Of a DNA stretch of 64,000 bases, positions 25,600 to 34,371 are shown piece after piece. The stretch is from JBBQNY01 sp038255255. GTDB lineage: Bacteria; Pseudomonadota; Gammaproteobacteria; Xanthomonadales; Ahniellaceae. A model generated the notes under the pieces. The model was not told where the DNA came from and searched no databases. It saw only the letters and a list, made by a program, of their open reading frames with translations. Positions within the stretch are counted from its first letter, which is position 1; the number at the start of each line of letters is the position of its first letter. The stretch covers positions 1-64,000 of the forward strand of contig JBBSLL010000003.1 in the NCBI GenBank assembly GCA_038255255.1. Direction: 5' to 3'. The position numbers and the translations under genes were made by a program.

Positions 25600-25670
25600 G
25601 ACGAGTAAATCTCCGGAGGCAGCTGCATCAGCGTTAATATGCTCCCGGTTCGTTTCGTATCGGTTTTCAT

Positions 25671-26558
25671 ATGGCGCCGACCGACCCACCCGCAGCCGCT
25701 CCTCCCCCGCGTGCGCCCCGCCGCAAACGCGAAGTGCCGCAACTGGATCTATGGTCCGGCGAGGCACCCGCCGCGGACGAGCGCGCGAGTGACAGCCCGT
25801 CGCAGGCACCCTCCCCCCATTCCCAGACATTTCCGGCAACCGAGGGGCAGGAAAAAAAAGGGGTTTCAGACGCCGCGAGCGGGCCTGCGGCAACAGCGGC
25901 AACAGTGGCATCACATCGTTTCCCACGGACTCCCGCAACGACAGGCGATGTCGCACTGACGCGCCGACAGGAACACCTTCTCGAGCACCTTCGCGCCAGG
26001 GCTGCCAATGGCGCGAGGCCACCGACGCTGGCGGAGCTTTGCGCGGAACTGGGTCTGGCTTCGCGCGGATCCCTGCACAAACAAGTCACCGCGCTCATCG
26101 AAGCCGGGCTCGTGGAACCCATGCTCGGCAAGCAGCGCGGCGTGCGACTGCGCAGGCCGGCTGCGGTCAAGGAATCGCGATTGCCGTTGCTCGGCCGGAT
26201 CGACGGTAGCGGCCTCCTGCATCCGCTGGGACGCTACGAGGCCATGACCGTGCCCACATGGCTCGGGCCGGACGCCGAAGGTTTCCTTCTCACCGTCGAA
26301 GGCGTCCGGTGGACTCACCTCGGAATACACGCAGGCGACCTGCTCGTCATCGCCGCCTGCGCCACTCCGGCCGAGTCCGACCTGGTGGCGATTCTGATCG
26401 ACGAACAGGAATACGTGCTCGGCAGGCTGCGGCACGATACCGAAGTACTGGTTATCGAGAGCGACGCGCCACCTGCACCCACGCGTCGGGTCATGGCCAC
26501 TCGCGCGAGCGTGCAGGGAGTAGTTCGCGGACTGATGCGTCGCCTGCACCACGGATGA
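25671..26558 (+). CDS. LexA-like regulator apparently lacking the S24 protease dyad
   Basis: A 295-residue protein. Residues 1-90 are a Pro/Ala/Ser-rich, probably disordered extension. Residues 95-160 form a LexA-type winged helix (LTRRQEHLLEHLRARAANGA, TLAELCAELGLASRGSLHKQ, EPMLGKQRGVRL). Residues 170-258 follow the LexA/UmuD S24 fold (PLLGRIDGSGLLHP, FLLTVEGVRWTHLGIHAGDLLVI, LVAILIDEQEYVLGRLRH). Where LexA has the GDSM serine, this has GVRW (Arg213). Where LexA has the VKRL lysine, this has VLGRL, and the Ala-Gly cleavage site is DGSG. It therefore probably cannot self-cleave. It is divergent from photolyase, and its stop overlaps the EamA gene as ATGA. Confidence 0.85.
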   Translation: MAPTDPPAAAPPPRAPRRKREVPQLDLWSGEAPAADERASDSPSQAPSPHSQTFPATEGQEKKGVSDAASGPAATAATVASHRFPRTPATTGDVALTRRQEHLLEHLRARAANGARPPTLAELCAELGLASRGSLHKQVTALIEAGLVEPMLGKQRGVRLRRPAAVKESRLPLLGRIDGSGLLHPLGRYEAMTVPTWLGPDAEGFLLTVEGVRWTHLGIHAGDLLVIAACATPAESDLVAILIDEQEYVLGRLRHDTEVLVIESDAPPAPTRRVMATRASVQGVVRGLMRRLHHG

Positions 26559-27451
26559 CGACCACGGCGGTACCCATGCGGGCCGCGACACTCATGCTCG
26601 CAGCGACTGTGATGTTCGGCTTCATGACCATCGCCATCCGCCTCGCGACTCAGGAAATGCACGCATTCGAAGTGGCGTTTTTCCGGAACGTGTTCGGACT
26701 CCTGTTCGCCCTGCCGCTGCTGATCAGGCATGGTCCGGGGCTGCTGCGGACACGGAAACTGCCGCTCTACTTCGGTCGCTGCGTCATCGGATTGATGTCG
26801 ATGCTGGCCGGCTTCTGGGCCATCTCCCAGTTGCCGCTCGCCCAGGCAGTTTCCCTGTCCTACTCGACGCCGCTCTTCGTCACCATCGGCGCGGTGTTCG
26901 CACTGGGTGAAACGGTGCGTGCACGCCGCTGGAGCGCGGTACTCATCGGCTTTCTGGGCGTACTCCTGATCGTACGGCCGGGCTTTGTTGCGCTCACGCC
27001 GGGCATCCTGGCGGCACTGCTCGGCGCTTTGCTGAGCGCCTGCACGGCGATCAGCATCAAGTTCCTGTCGCGCACGGAACCACCGGACGCGATCGTGCTG
27101 ATGACCACACTGCTCTGGGTGCCGTTGTCGCTGCCTACGGCTTTGTGGGTGTGGGAATGGCCAAGCGCCGCCGGCTGGCTCTGGGTCATCGTGACGGGCG
27201 GGCTTGGCACCGCCGGCCACATGCTGTGGACGCGCGCATTCCGGCTGGGCGAAGTTTCGGCCCTGACGCCGATCAGCTTCATGCAATTGCCGATCGTCGC
27301 CATCGCGGGATTCGCGCTGTTCGGGGAATCCATCGACCGCTGGACGATTGCCGGGGCGCTGGTGATATTTGGCGCGAACGCCTACATCGCGCAGCGCGAG
27401 GCGCTGCATGTGCGCCGGACCATTGCTGCCGACGCGGCGACGGTGGAATGA
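26555..27451 (+). CDS. EamA/DMT-superfamily transporter
   Basis: A 298-residue inner-membrane protein with ten predicted helices in two EamA repeats. The first half contains FGFMTIAIRLATQEMHAFEV and FFRNVFGLLFALPLL. The second has SACTAISIKFLSRTEPPDAIV and ALTPISFMQLPIVAIAGFALF. DMT carriers usually export small metabolites or amino acids; the substrate is unknown. The start at 26555 overlaps the LexA-like stop (ATGA), so the two genes are translationally coupled. That is an unusual partner for a SOS-type regulator. Confidence 0.9.
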   Translation: MTTTAVPMRAATLMLAATVMFGFMTIAIRLATQEMHAFEVAFFRNVFGLLFALPLLIRHGPGLLRTRKLPLYFGRCVIGLMSMLAGFWAISQLPLAQAVSLSYSTPLFVTIGAVFALGETVRARRWSAVLIGFLGVLLIVRPGFVALTPGILAALLGALLSACTAISIKFLSRTEPPDAIVLMTTLLWVPLSLPTALWVWEWPSAAGWLWVIVTGGLGTAGHMLWTRAFRLGEVSALTPISFMQLPIVAIAGFALFGESIDRWTIAGALVIFGANAYIAQREALHVRRTIAADAATVE

Positions 27452-27513
27452 ACCAGTGCGGCGGGGGCGCCGGGCGGGATCACCCGTGGGCGGCGCTGCG
27501 GGGCGGTTTGCCG

Positions 27514-28791
27514 CTAGTGCGACGGATGCACGTAGTTGCGCGCAACGTAGTCATCGATCACGGCGAGGAACTCTTCCGCGATGCGGTCGCCACGCAGCGT
27601 CATGGCCTTCTGGCCGTCTATGAAAACAGGCGCTGACGGAGCCTCTCCAGTACCCGGCAAGGAGATACCGATATTGGCGTGGCGGCTTTCTCCAGGCCCG
27701 TTGACCACGCAACCCATGACGGCAAGCGTGAGGTTCTCCGCTCCTGGATTGGAAAATTTCCATTCCGGCATCCGCGCGCGCACGTGCTCCTGTACCTGTT
27801 GCGCGAGGTACTGGAAAAACTCGCTAGTGGTTCGTCCGCAACCCGGGCAAGCGGTCACCATCGGGGTGAACGCGCGCAATCCCATGGTCTGCAGCAGTTC
27901 CTGCGCGACCACCACTTCTGCGGTCCGCGGTTCGCCAGGTCCCGGCGTGAGTGACATCCGGATGGTGTCCCCGATCCCTTCGGCCAGCAGTATGGCCAGC
28001 GCCGCGCTCGAGGCGACGATGCCCTTGCTGCCGATACCGGCCTCGGTGAGGCCCAGGTGCAGGGCGAAGTCGCAGCGCCGCGCCAACTCCCGGTACACGA
28101 GCACGAGATCCGCGACGCCAGACACTTTGCAGGAAAGAACGATGCCTTCGCGCGGCATCCCGATGTCCACCGCGCGCTCGGCGGAGTCAATTGCAGAGCG
28201 CAGCAGGGCTTCGCGCAGGACCGCGGCTGCGGGCCAGGGCGTGGTTCGCGACGCGTTTTCGTCCATCAGCGCCGCGGCGAGTTTCTGGTCGAGTGAACCC
28301 CAGTTGACGCCGATCCGGATCGGTTTTCCGCGCGCAATGGCCTGCTCCACGATCGCCGCGAACTGTGGATCGCGTTTGCGCCCGAATCCCACATTGCCGG
28401 GATTGATACGGTACTTCGCCAGCGCTTCCGCGCACGCCGGCTCACTGGCCAGCAGTTCGTGACCGTTGTAGTGGAAATCACCAATCAGCGGCACCGGCAC
28501 ATTCAATGCGTCGAGTCGCTCGCGGATGTAGGGCACCGCGCGCGCCGCCTCGGCCGTGTTCACCGTGATGCGAACCAGCTCGGACCCTGCGCGCCAGAGT
28601 TCCGCAACCTGCCGGGCAGTGGCCGGGATATCCGACGTGTCGGTATTGGTCATCGACTGCACGACGATGGGCGCCCCTGCCCCGACCAGAACGCCCCCGA
28701 TGCGTACACCACGACGCAGCCGCCGCGGGCAGAAGGCCGAATTTTCCGGGAACGACTCGGCGAGGACGTCGGGATGGGTCGCTATTGCCAT
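27514..28791 (-). CDS. ispG: 4-hydroxy-3-methylbut-2-enyl diphosphate synthase (GcpE)
   Basis: Iron-sulphur enzyme of the MEP isoprenoid pathway that converts MEcPP to HMBPP. The protein has 425 residues. The N-terminal TIM barrel starts with VRIGGVLVGAGAPIVVQSMT. The C-terminal cluster-binding domain has the cysteines in TACPGCGRTTSEFF and VMGCVVNGPGE. It is transcribed alone on the minus strand, converging with the EamA gene. In many gammaproteobacteria ispG sits with hisS and bamB; that context is absent. The ATG at 28791 gives the normal length. Confidence 0.96.
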   Translation of the reverse strand: MAIATHPDVLAESFPENSAFCPRRLRRGVRIGGVLVGAGAPIVVQSMTNTDTSDIPATARQVAELWRAGSELVRITVNTAEAARAVPYIRERLDALNVPVPLIGDFHYNGHELLASEPACAEALAKYRINPGNVGFGRKRDPQFAAIVEQAIARGKPIRIGVNWGSLDQKLAAALMDENASRTTPWPAAAVLREALLRSAIDSAERAVDIGMPREGIVLSCKVSGVADLVLVYRELARRCDFALHLGLTEAGIGSKGIVASSAALAILLAEGIGDTIRMSLTPGPGEPRTAEVVVAQELLQTMGLRAFTPMVTACPGCGRTTSEFFQYLAQQVQEHVRARMPEWKFSNPGAENLTLAVMGCVVNGPGESRHANIGISLPGTGEAPSAPVFIDGQKAMTLRGDRIAEEFLAVIDDYVARNYVHPSH

Positions 28792-28908
28792 GCGGGTAGT
28801 TTAGCGGGGCGGCGTTGGGTGCCCGAAAGGACTGGCGAAGTCTTGACGTTCGACTAGGCTCTGCGCAGATGCTGCGAGGCAAGCAGGCTTCCCTGCGGCT
28901 TCGATCCG

Positions 28909-28930
28909 GCCCGCACATCCATGTGCGGGC
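28909..28930 (-). terminator. Perfect inverted repeat between PilZ-like gene and ispG
   Basis: GCCCGCACAT at 28909-28918 pairs perfectly with ATGTGCGGGC at 28921-28930. It lies 43 bp past the stop of the minus-strand PilZ-like gene, where a terminator would be expected. No T-run follows on the minus strand, so factor-independent termination is uncertain; an operator for ispG is the alternative. Confidence 0.4.
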
Positions 28931-28972
28931 GTTCGGCGACGCGCGCGCCGGTGGCGCGCGAGCTGCGTCGCC

Positions 28973-30649
28973 TCACCCCCTCGTTTCTTCGCCGCTGGGG
29001 CGCGCGTGCAGGTACACGCCGTTGTTATCGATGACCTCGAGCGAACGGAACCGGCTCCGTTCGGCCTGTTCGGTGGGATCGTAAGGATTCGGGGCGGTGA
29101 CCAGGCGATACAGTGCTGCGCCTTTTTCAATCCCGCTTGACAGGAGCAGTTCGCGAGCGCTGTCTTCCGCCTTGCTCGGACGCATCGCAATCACCCGATG
29201 CGCCTGGGACTTGCGCTGGTCCACGGTGTAAAGGCTCAGCGCCGCCGCCCGCGCCTGCCGGGACACGAGCGCCACTCCGGCGTCCACGCGACCGTCGGGG
29301 AGTATCCGCATCCAGCACACGAGACCCACCATCCAGTCCGTCTCGTCGTCGGCGAGTCCCGCAGGGGCCAGGCCCACCACTTCGCCGACACGCAATCGTG
29401 CGCCCACCACGTTGTCCCACTCGAGGCGGTAACCTCCGAGACTCTGGTCCAGTACCAGCGCCGAATGACGTTGCGGCGGTTGCGGTTCGCCGTAGCGTTC
29501 GCTCCACGACGCCGTTGCGGTTTCCGAGAGCCGCTGCACTTCGCCACCAAAACTGCGCTCGATGGCGTCTGCATCCATTCCGCCGGACAGCGCGTGGTGC
29601 AAGGCGGTATGACCGACCAGCGTGTCGAGCTGGTGTCCGGCCGCGAGCCGCCGATGACCTCGCTCCGGTGCCGGTCGCCACGACGACGTCATCCGTGTGA
29701 GCGCCTCTGGTGTCGTGGTGACGGGAGGCACGTCTTTGCCCTTGAAGGCGAACGGCACGTCAGCAGCTCGACCCTGTACTTCCTGGTTGAGCCAGGCCAG
29801 AACCGGGTCGAGATCGACGAAGAGATTGCCCCCGCCGCTGGCCACGCGCTCCTCTGGCAGGTAGCCCGGGCCTTCGTCGTGGTCCAACTCGATCGCCACC
29901 GTGTTGGCACCTCCGCCCGAGTTCGGAGTCACGATGGCGCGCTGCGCCAGGATGCGACACGCGGCAAACGTGTCCACGCTCTCGCGCTGGGACAGCCGGT
30001 AGGGGTTGCTCACGGCGTGCAGCAGGGCAGTCAGGTAGTTCTGCGCAGTCGATGCCTGCAACTGCTTGTGCAACGGATCGTCAACGACCTTGCCGACGAA
30101 ACCTGCGGCGTCGGAGTACGCATACAGCTTGTGCAGGTCGCGCCAGGTGCCAGGCGCCGGACTGGCATAGATCAGATAGTCGCGGCACAAAAGCTCTGCC
30201 AGATGAAAACTGGCCCGGGTCGCGGCGGTCGCGGCAGACTTCGCGCGCAGGAAGGAGATCCGGCCATCGCTGCCGCCGATCTCGCGAAGCGCCAGTCGAT
30301 ATCCGACCGCCATTCCCTGCTGCAGCCCGATGAGTTGGCCAGCCATGGCGACCTTCGGCGCAGGCAACGGAAAACTCGCGCCGATGATCTGTCGATCCAG
30401 CACTTCGATCATCGTCAGCACGGGACGACGCAATGCTTCCATGACCGCAAGGCGTTCGGCGCCTTCGGACGACTGCCGGTTGAGCCGCGCGAGTCCATCC
30501 AGCAGTTGAGTGGTCGCCGCAGGCCCGTTGGCCATGGGCAGTGCATCCGTCCACGCACTCACTCTCCGTGCGTCCACCGGCAGCACGGGATCCGCTGTCA
30601 CCTCCGCACGGGGCAATCCAGACAGGAATTCGGCGAATCGCTGACTCAT
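28973..30649 (-). CDS. PilZ-like protein with large N-terminal helical domain
   Basis: A 558-residue soluble protein. The N-terminal about 370 residues are helical (RLNRQSSEGAERLAVMEALR, FLRAKSAATAATRASFHLAE) and unrecognised. The C-terminal about 390-500 looks like a PilZ beta-barrel: the D/N-x-S-x-x-G motif is present as LDQSLGGYRLEW, followed by LRVGEVVGLAP and WMVGLVCWMRILPDGRVDAGV. The upstream RxxxR motif of c-di-GMP-binding PilZ domains is not intact (QPPQRHSALV). It may therefore bind c-di-GMP weakly or not at all. It is divergent from the cyclic-nucleotide/ferredoxin operon. Confidence 0.65.
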   Translation of the reverse strand: MSQRFAEFLSGLPRAEVTADPVLPVDARRVSAWTDALPMANGPAATTQLLDGLARLNRQSSEGAERLAVMEALRRPVLTMIEVLDRQIIGASFPLPAPKVAMAGQLIGLQQGMAVGYRLALREIGGSDGRISFLRAKSAATAATRASFHLAELLCRDYLIYASPAPGTWRDLHKLYAYSDAAGFVGKVVDDPLHKQLQASTAQNYLTALLHAVSNPYRLSQRESVDTFAACRILAQRAIVTPNSGGGANTVAIELDHDEGPGYLPEERVASGGGNLFVDLDPVLAWLNQEVQGRAADVPFAFKGKDVPPVTTTPEALTRMTSSWRPAPERGHRRLAAGHQLDTLVGHTALHHALSGGMDADAIERSFGGEVQRLSETATASWSERYGEPQPPQRHSALVLDQSLGGYRLEWDNVVGARLRVGEVVGLAPAGLADDETDWMVGLVCWMRILPDGRVDAGVALVSRQARAAALSLYTVDQRKSQAHRVIAMRPSKAEDSARELLLSSGIEKGAALYRLVTAPNPYDPTEQAERSRFRSLEVIDNNGVYLHARPSGEETRG

Positions 30650-30948
30650 TGTTCCATGGCCTTGTCTTCGACGACCCCAGCAGCGTCCTCGTCAAAGGAG
30701 GCCGCGTCGAGCGGGCATCGGCGCCAAGGCGGGTCGTCCTGTCGTCGCCGCGGAGCCGGAGAGCAAACGGAACGCAAGCATGGCCGATCAGTAGTGCCGT
30801 CCGCAATGCCGCATCCGGGGTTTCGACGCACTCGATGGTCAACGGGTGCTCTGCCGCGAGCATCATTCGTTCTATCATGGCGTCGGGGCCGAGCACAGCA
30901 TCGGCTCCTTTGCGAGCAAGCGCAGACATTCCACACACGGGGAGTCGA
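30650..30948. promoter_or_regulatory. Divergent intergenic region, PilZ-like gene / electron-transfer operon
   Basis: About 300 bp without a convincing gene. The only definite signal is the GGGGAG ribosome-binding site at 30939-30944 for the downstream flavoprotein. Open frames cross it on both strands, but they are continuations of frames overlapping known genes and lack start-site support. It should carry promoters for both directions; I cannot assign them. Confidence 0.35.
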
Positions 30949-33369
30949 ATGGCGGACCGCTTTCGAATCGCGATAGTCGGGTCTGGCCCTGGCGGGATGA
31001 GCGCCGCCGCGCACGCCGCCGAACTGGGGATCAGCCACATCCTGCTCGAGAGCGAGCCGCACCTCTCCAACACGATCTATCGTTACCAGAAGGGCAAGCA
31101 CGTCATGGCGGAGCCGGACGCGCTGCCGCTGCGTTCGCCGCTGACTTTCGCTGCAGGCACGCGGGAGAAGATCCTCGGCGAGTGGGACAGCGGCATCGCG
31201 AAGGTGAAGACCAACGTCGCCCACGGCTGCGAGGTCACCAACATCAGCCGCCAGCCTGCGGGAGGATTTGTCCTCAAGTGCGGCAACGGTCGGGAATTCG
31301 AAGCCGAAACGGTGGTGCTCGGGATTGGATTGCAGGGCAACATCCGCAAGATGGGTGTGCCGGGCGAAGACCTGCCGTTCGTGCAATACCAGCTGGACGA
31401 TCCGGAAGAATACGAGGGCGAGACCATCGTCGTGGTTGGCGCCGGCGATGCCGCGATCGAGAACGCGGTGGCGCTTGCCGATCGCAACAAGGTCATCGTC
31501 ATCAACCGGCGCGACGAGTTCGCGCGCGCCAAGGAAGGCAATCTCCAGGCCATCATGAAGGGCATTGGCGACGGTCGGATCGAGTGCTACTTCGGTTCGG
31601 CCCCGGAACTGGTCGAGGCCGTCGAAGGCGGGCCCAAGCCGGGACGCATGGCCTTGGCAACGCCGAATGGCAAGGCCGAAATCGCGCTCGACCGCGTCAT
31701 CGCCCGGCTCGGGGCGTCTGCTCCCCGCGCATTCGTCGAAGCCTGCGGCGTCGAGTTCCCCAACAAGGATCCCGCTTCGGTCCCCGCGATCAGTTCGAAG
31801 TACGAATCGAATGTCCCCGGCCTGTACATCGTTGGCGCCCTCGGCGGCTACCCGCTGATCAAGCAGGCGATGAACCAGGGTTACGAGGTCGTCGAACACA
31901 TCCTCGGTCGGCCGGTGGAGCCCGCGGACGAACCCCTGCTGCGCGAAAAGTTCGGCCGGATGGCGGGATTCAGCACGGTGGATGCCGCGCTGCAGCGCGT
32001 TCAGGACAACGTGCGGCTGCTCTCGCACATCACGCCGCTGCAGCTGCGCGAGTTCATGATCGACTCCGACATCCGCACGCCGAAGCCGGGCGAAACCATC
32101 TTCGCGCGCAACGACTACACCGACAGCTTCTACTCCATCGTGGAGGGCGAGGCGCAGGTCATCCTGGATGGCGATCGCAGGGTTACCCTCAAGCGCGGGG
32201 AATTCTTCGGCGAGATGAGCCTGATCTCGGGGCGGCGGCGATCGGCCACCATCATCGGCGGGGTCGGCTGCGTGCTGGTCGAGACCCCGCGCCGGTCGAT
32301 GAACAAGCTCATCAACTCGGTCGCGGCCGTCAAGCGCGACATCGACACGGTGTTCATCCTGCGCGCGATCCAGAGCCGCTTCGCGCCTGAATCCTCATAC
32401 GCCGAACTCGCGCCGATCATCGAGAACGCGCGCATCGACAAGTTCAAGGCGGGCGAAGTCCTCTTCCGCGAAGGAGAAGAAGGCGACTGCCTGCACCTGG
32501 TGCGCGTCGGTTCGCTCACGATCTCGCGCCAGATCGGCGGACGCGAAGTCGTGCTGTCCTACGTCGCGGCGGGGAACTACGTCGGCGAGATGACGATGAT
32601 GGGCGAAGGCAAGCGCACCGCCACCGCCACTGCCGCCATCGCATCGGAGACCGTCCGGGTCGATGCCGCCGCGTTCCGCGACCTGATGCAGCGCAATCCC
32701 ATGTTGCGCCTGCGCATACAGTCCGAGTACCGGCAGCGAGCCGCAGCCAACCTCGCGTTGCAAAACCTGCCGACGGGAGGCGATCTCATTTCGTTCCTGA
32801 TCTCGCAGGGCGCGGGAGAGGCCACTGACATCCTGCTCATCGACGAATCGCTGTGCGTGCGTTGCGACAACTGCGAGAAGGCGTGTGCGGAGACCCATGG
32901 CGGCACCTCGCGGCTGGATCGTGAAGCCGGCCCGAGCTTTGCCGAGATCCACGTGCCGACTTCGTGCCGTCACTGCGAGCACCCGCACTGCATGAAGGAC
33001 TGCCCGCCGGACGCGATCCATCGCGCACCGAATGGCGAGGTATTCATCGCGGACAACTGCATTGGTTGCGGCAACTGCAAGCGCAACTGTCCGTACGGCG
33101 TCATCCAGATGGCGGCGAAGCCGCCGAAGAAGCCCGGCCTGCTTTCCTGGCTGCTGTTCGGTGCCGGAACCGGCCCTGGCGAAGCTCCGCACGTCGACGC
33201 TGACGCGAAGAAGGATCCTGCAAAGGCGGCGGCGCCGAAGAAGGCCGTCAAGTGCGACATGTGCAAGGACCTCTCCGGCGGTCCAGCGTGCGTGCGCGCC
33301 TGCCCCACCGGCGCGGCGGTGCGCATCTCGCCTGAAGAATTCCCGGCTTACGCGCAGTCGCGGCGATGA
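30949..33369 (+). CDS. FAD/NAD(P) oxidoreductase fused to two cNMP-binding domains and a four-cluster ferredoxin
   Basis: An 806-residue cytosolic fusion. Residues 1-330 are a thioredoxin-reductase-like flavoprotein (VGSGPGGMSAA at 10-20; second Rossmann VVVGAGDAAIENAVA near 163). The dithiol CxxC of thioredoxin reductase is not seen. Residues about 365-460 and 485-583 are two cyclic-nucleotide-binding domains (GEFFGEMSLISGRRRSAT; GNYVGEMTMMGEGKRTAT). Residues about 634-790 hold sixteen cysteines in four ferredoxin motifs (CVRCDNCEKAC, CRHCEHPHCMKDC, CIGCGNCKRNC, CDMCKDLSGGPACVRAC) of the NrfC/HybA type. The ATG 30949 follows GGGGAG. It leads an operon with a membrane protein and a decaheme cytochrome. 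Confidence 0.92.
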   Translation: MADRFRIAIVGSGPGGMSAAAHAAELGISHILLESEPHLSNTIYRYQKGKHVMAEPDALPLRSPLTFAAGTREKILGEWDSGIAKVKTNVAHGCEVTNISRQPAGGFVLKCGNGREFEAETVVLGIGLQGNIRKMGVPGEDLPFVQYQLDDPEEYEGETIVVVGAGDAAIENAVALADRNKVIVINRRDEFARAKEGNLQAIMKGIGDGRIECYFGSAPELVEAVEGGPKPGRMALATPNGKAEIALDRVIARLGASAPRAFVEACGVEFPNKDPASVPAISSKYESNVPGLYIVGALGGYPLIKQAMNQGYEVVEHILGRPVEPADEPLLREKFGRMAGFSTVDAALQRVQDNVRLLSHITPLQLREFMIDSDIRTPKPGETIFARNDYTDSFYSIVEGEAQVILDGDRRVTLKRGEFFGEMSLISGRRRSATIIGGVGCVLVETPRRSMNKLINSVAAVKRDIDTVFILRAIQSRFAPESSYAELAPIIENARIDKFKAGEVLFREGEEGDCLHLVRVGSLTISRQIGGREVVLSYVAAGNYVGEMTMMGEGKRTATATAAIASETVRVDAAAFRDLMQRNPMLRLRIQSEYRQRAAANLALQNLPTGGDLISFLISQGAGEATDILLIDESLCVRCDNCEKACAETHGGTSRLDREAGPSFAEIHVPTSCRHCEHPHCMKDCPPDAIHRAPNGEVFIADNCIGCGNCKRNCPYGVIQMAAKPPKKPGLLSWLLFGAGTGPGEAPHVDADAKKDPAKAAAPKKAVKCDMCKDLSGGPACVRACPTGAAVRISPEEFPAYAQSRR

Positions 33370-33450
33370 ATCTTCCGGACGCAATTCCAGGCGGTCGCCC
33401 CGCTGCCAACCTTGCCCATGGCTCGGGGTGGGTAACGGAACGTTGCCGCC

Positions 33451-34359
33451 ATGCATGACTCCTTTCTTACCTACGCAAACAAGCGCTACCTCTGGGTTGC
33501 GCTGGTGCTGCTGGCCGGCAGTCTCATCGCCTATATGTGGCACGACCCCTCGCCGCACCCGAACGGAGGGACGTGGCTCGGCTATACGCTCGGCACAATC
33601 GGCGCCCTGCTCATCTACTGGCTGACAACATACGGACTGCGCAAGCGCAGCTATGCCAGCAGACTGGGCTCAGTCGGAGGCTGGTTGTCCGCGCACGTCT
33701 ACCTCGGCACCGCGCTGCTGCTCGTCGCACTCCTGCATTCCGGATTCCAGTTCAGCTGGAACGTTCATACCCTCGCCTTCGTGCTGATGACTCTGGTGAT
33801 CGTGTCGGGCTTCGTCGGAGTCTTCGCATATCTCCGCTATCCGGCGCTGATGACCCGCAATCGCGAGAACGCATCGCGGCAGACGATGATCGAGGAGATC
33901 GCCAGCCTCGACCAGCAATCGCTGCAGCTGGCCGACGGCATCGACGCGCGCCTGCACGCGATCGTGGCGCGCTCCATCGACAACACGAAGTTCGGCGGCG
34001 GCGTGCTCGGCATGCTGCGCACCAATGATGCTTCCGAGCAGGCCCTGAAACAGGTTCGCGATGCGCTCGAAAAGCGCGAGAAGGCAGGCGAATCCGGCGC
34101 CGAGCCGCGCACCCAGGAAATGCCGACCATGTACGCGATGGTGGATTTCCTGGCTGGCAAGGCGACTGACGTGCAGGCGGAGACCATGCGCAAGCTGGTC
34201 GACTCGCTGTCGCGGAAGAAAGCGCTGGCTTCCCGGGTGAGCCGCGACATCCAGCTCCAGTCGCTCATGGAACTGTGGTTGTACATCCACGTGCCGTTGA
34301 CGTTTGCACTGCTGGCGGCCCTCACCGCCCACATCATCGTCGTGTTTTTCTACTGGTAG
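33451..34359 (+). CDS. Membrane protein with conserved histidines, likely b-type cytochrome-like electron carrier
   Basis: A 302-residue inner-membrane protein. Hydrophobic segments lie at about 13-30, 45-62, 76-98, 104-126 and 278-301, with a soluble helical domain (about 130-275) between the fourth and fifth. Histidines sit in or at the edge of the helices (SAHVYLG, LLHSGF, NVHTL, YIHVPL, LTAHIIV), a pattern that could ligate b hemes as in ferric-reductase-like or NrfD-type subunits. I do not recognise the exact family. It is placed between a ferredoxin-flavoprotein and a decaheme cytochrome, so it probably carries electrons across the inner membrane. Confidence 0.72.
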   Translation: MHDSFLTYANKRYLWVALVLLAGSLIAYMWHDPSPHPNGGTWLGYTLGTIGALLIYWLTTYGLRKRSYASRLGSVGGWLSAHVYLGTALLLVALLHSGFQFSWNVHTLAFVLMTLVIVSGFVGVFAYLRYPALMTRNRENASRQTMIEEIASLDQQSLQLADGIDARLHAIVARSIDNTKFGGGVLGMLRTNDASEQALKQVRDALEKREKAGESGAEPRTQEMPTMYAMVDFLAGKATDVQAETMRKLVDSLSRKKALASRVSRDIQLQSLMELWLYIHVPLTFALLAALTAHIIVVFFYW

Positions 34360-34371
34360 GACGCAAACGAT

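Noticed and set aside
30541..30948. 136-residue N-terminal extension of the flavoprotein fusion
   Set aside because: The extension overlaps the divergent PilZ-like gene, while MADRFRIAIVGSGPGG at 30949 has a good ribosome-binding site and places the FAD motif at the N-terminus as expected.
30649..31073. Minus-strand frame across the divergent region with a plausible-looking stretch (TPDAALRTALLIGHACVPFA)
   Set aside because: The frame runs through the PilZ-like start region in a different phase and into the flavoprotein gene. It has no ribosome-binding site and no motif, so I treat the interval as a promoter region.
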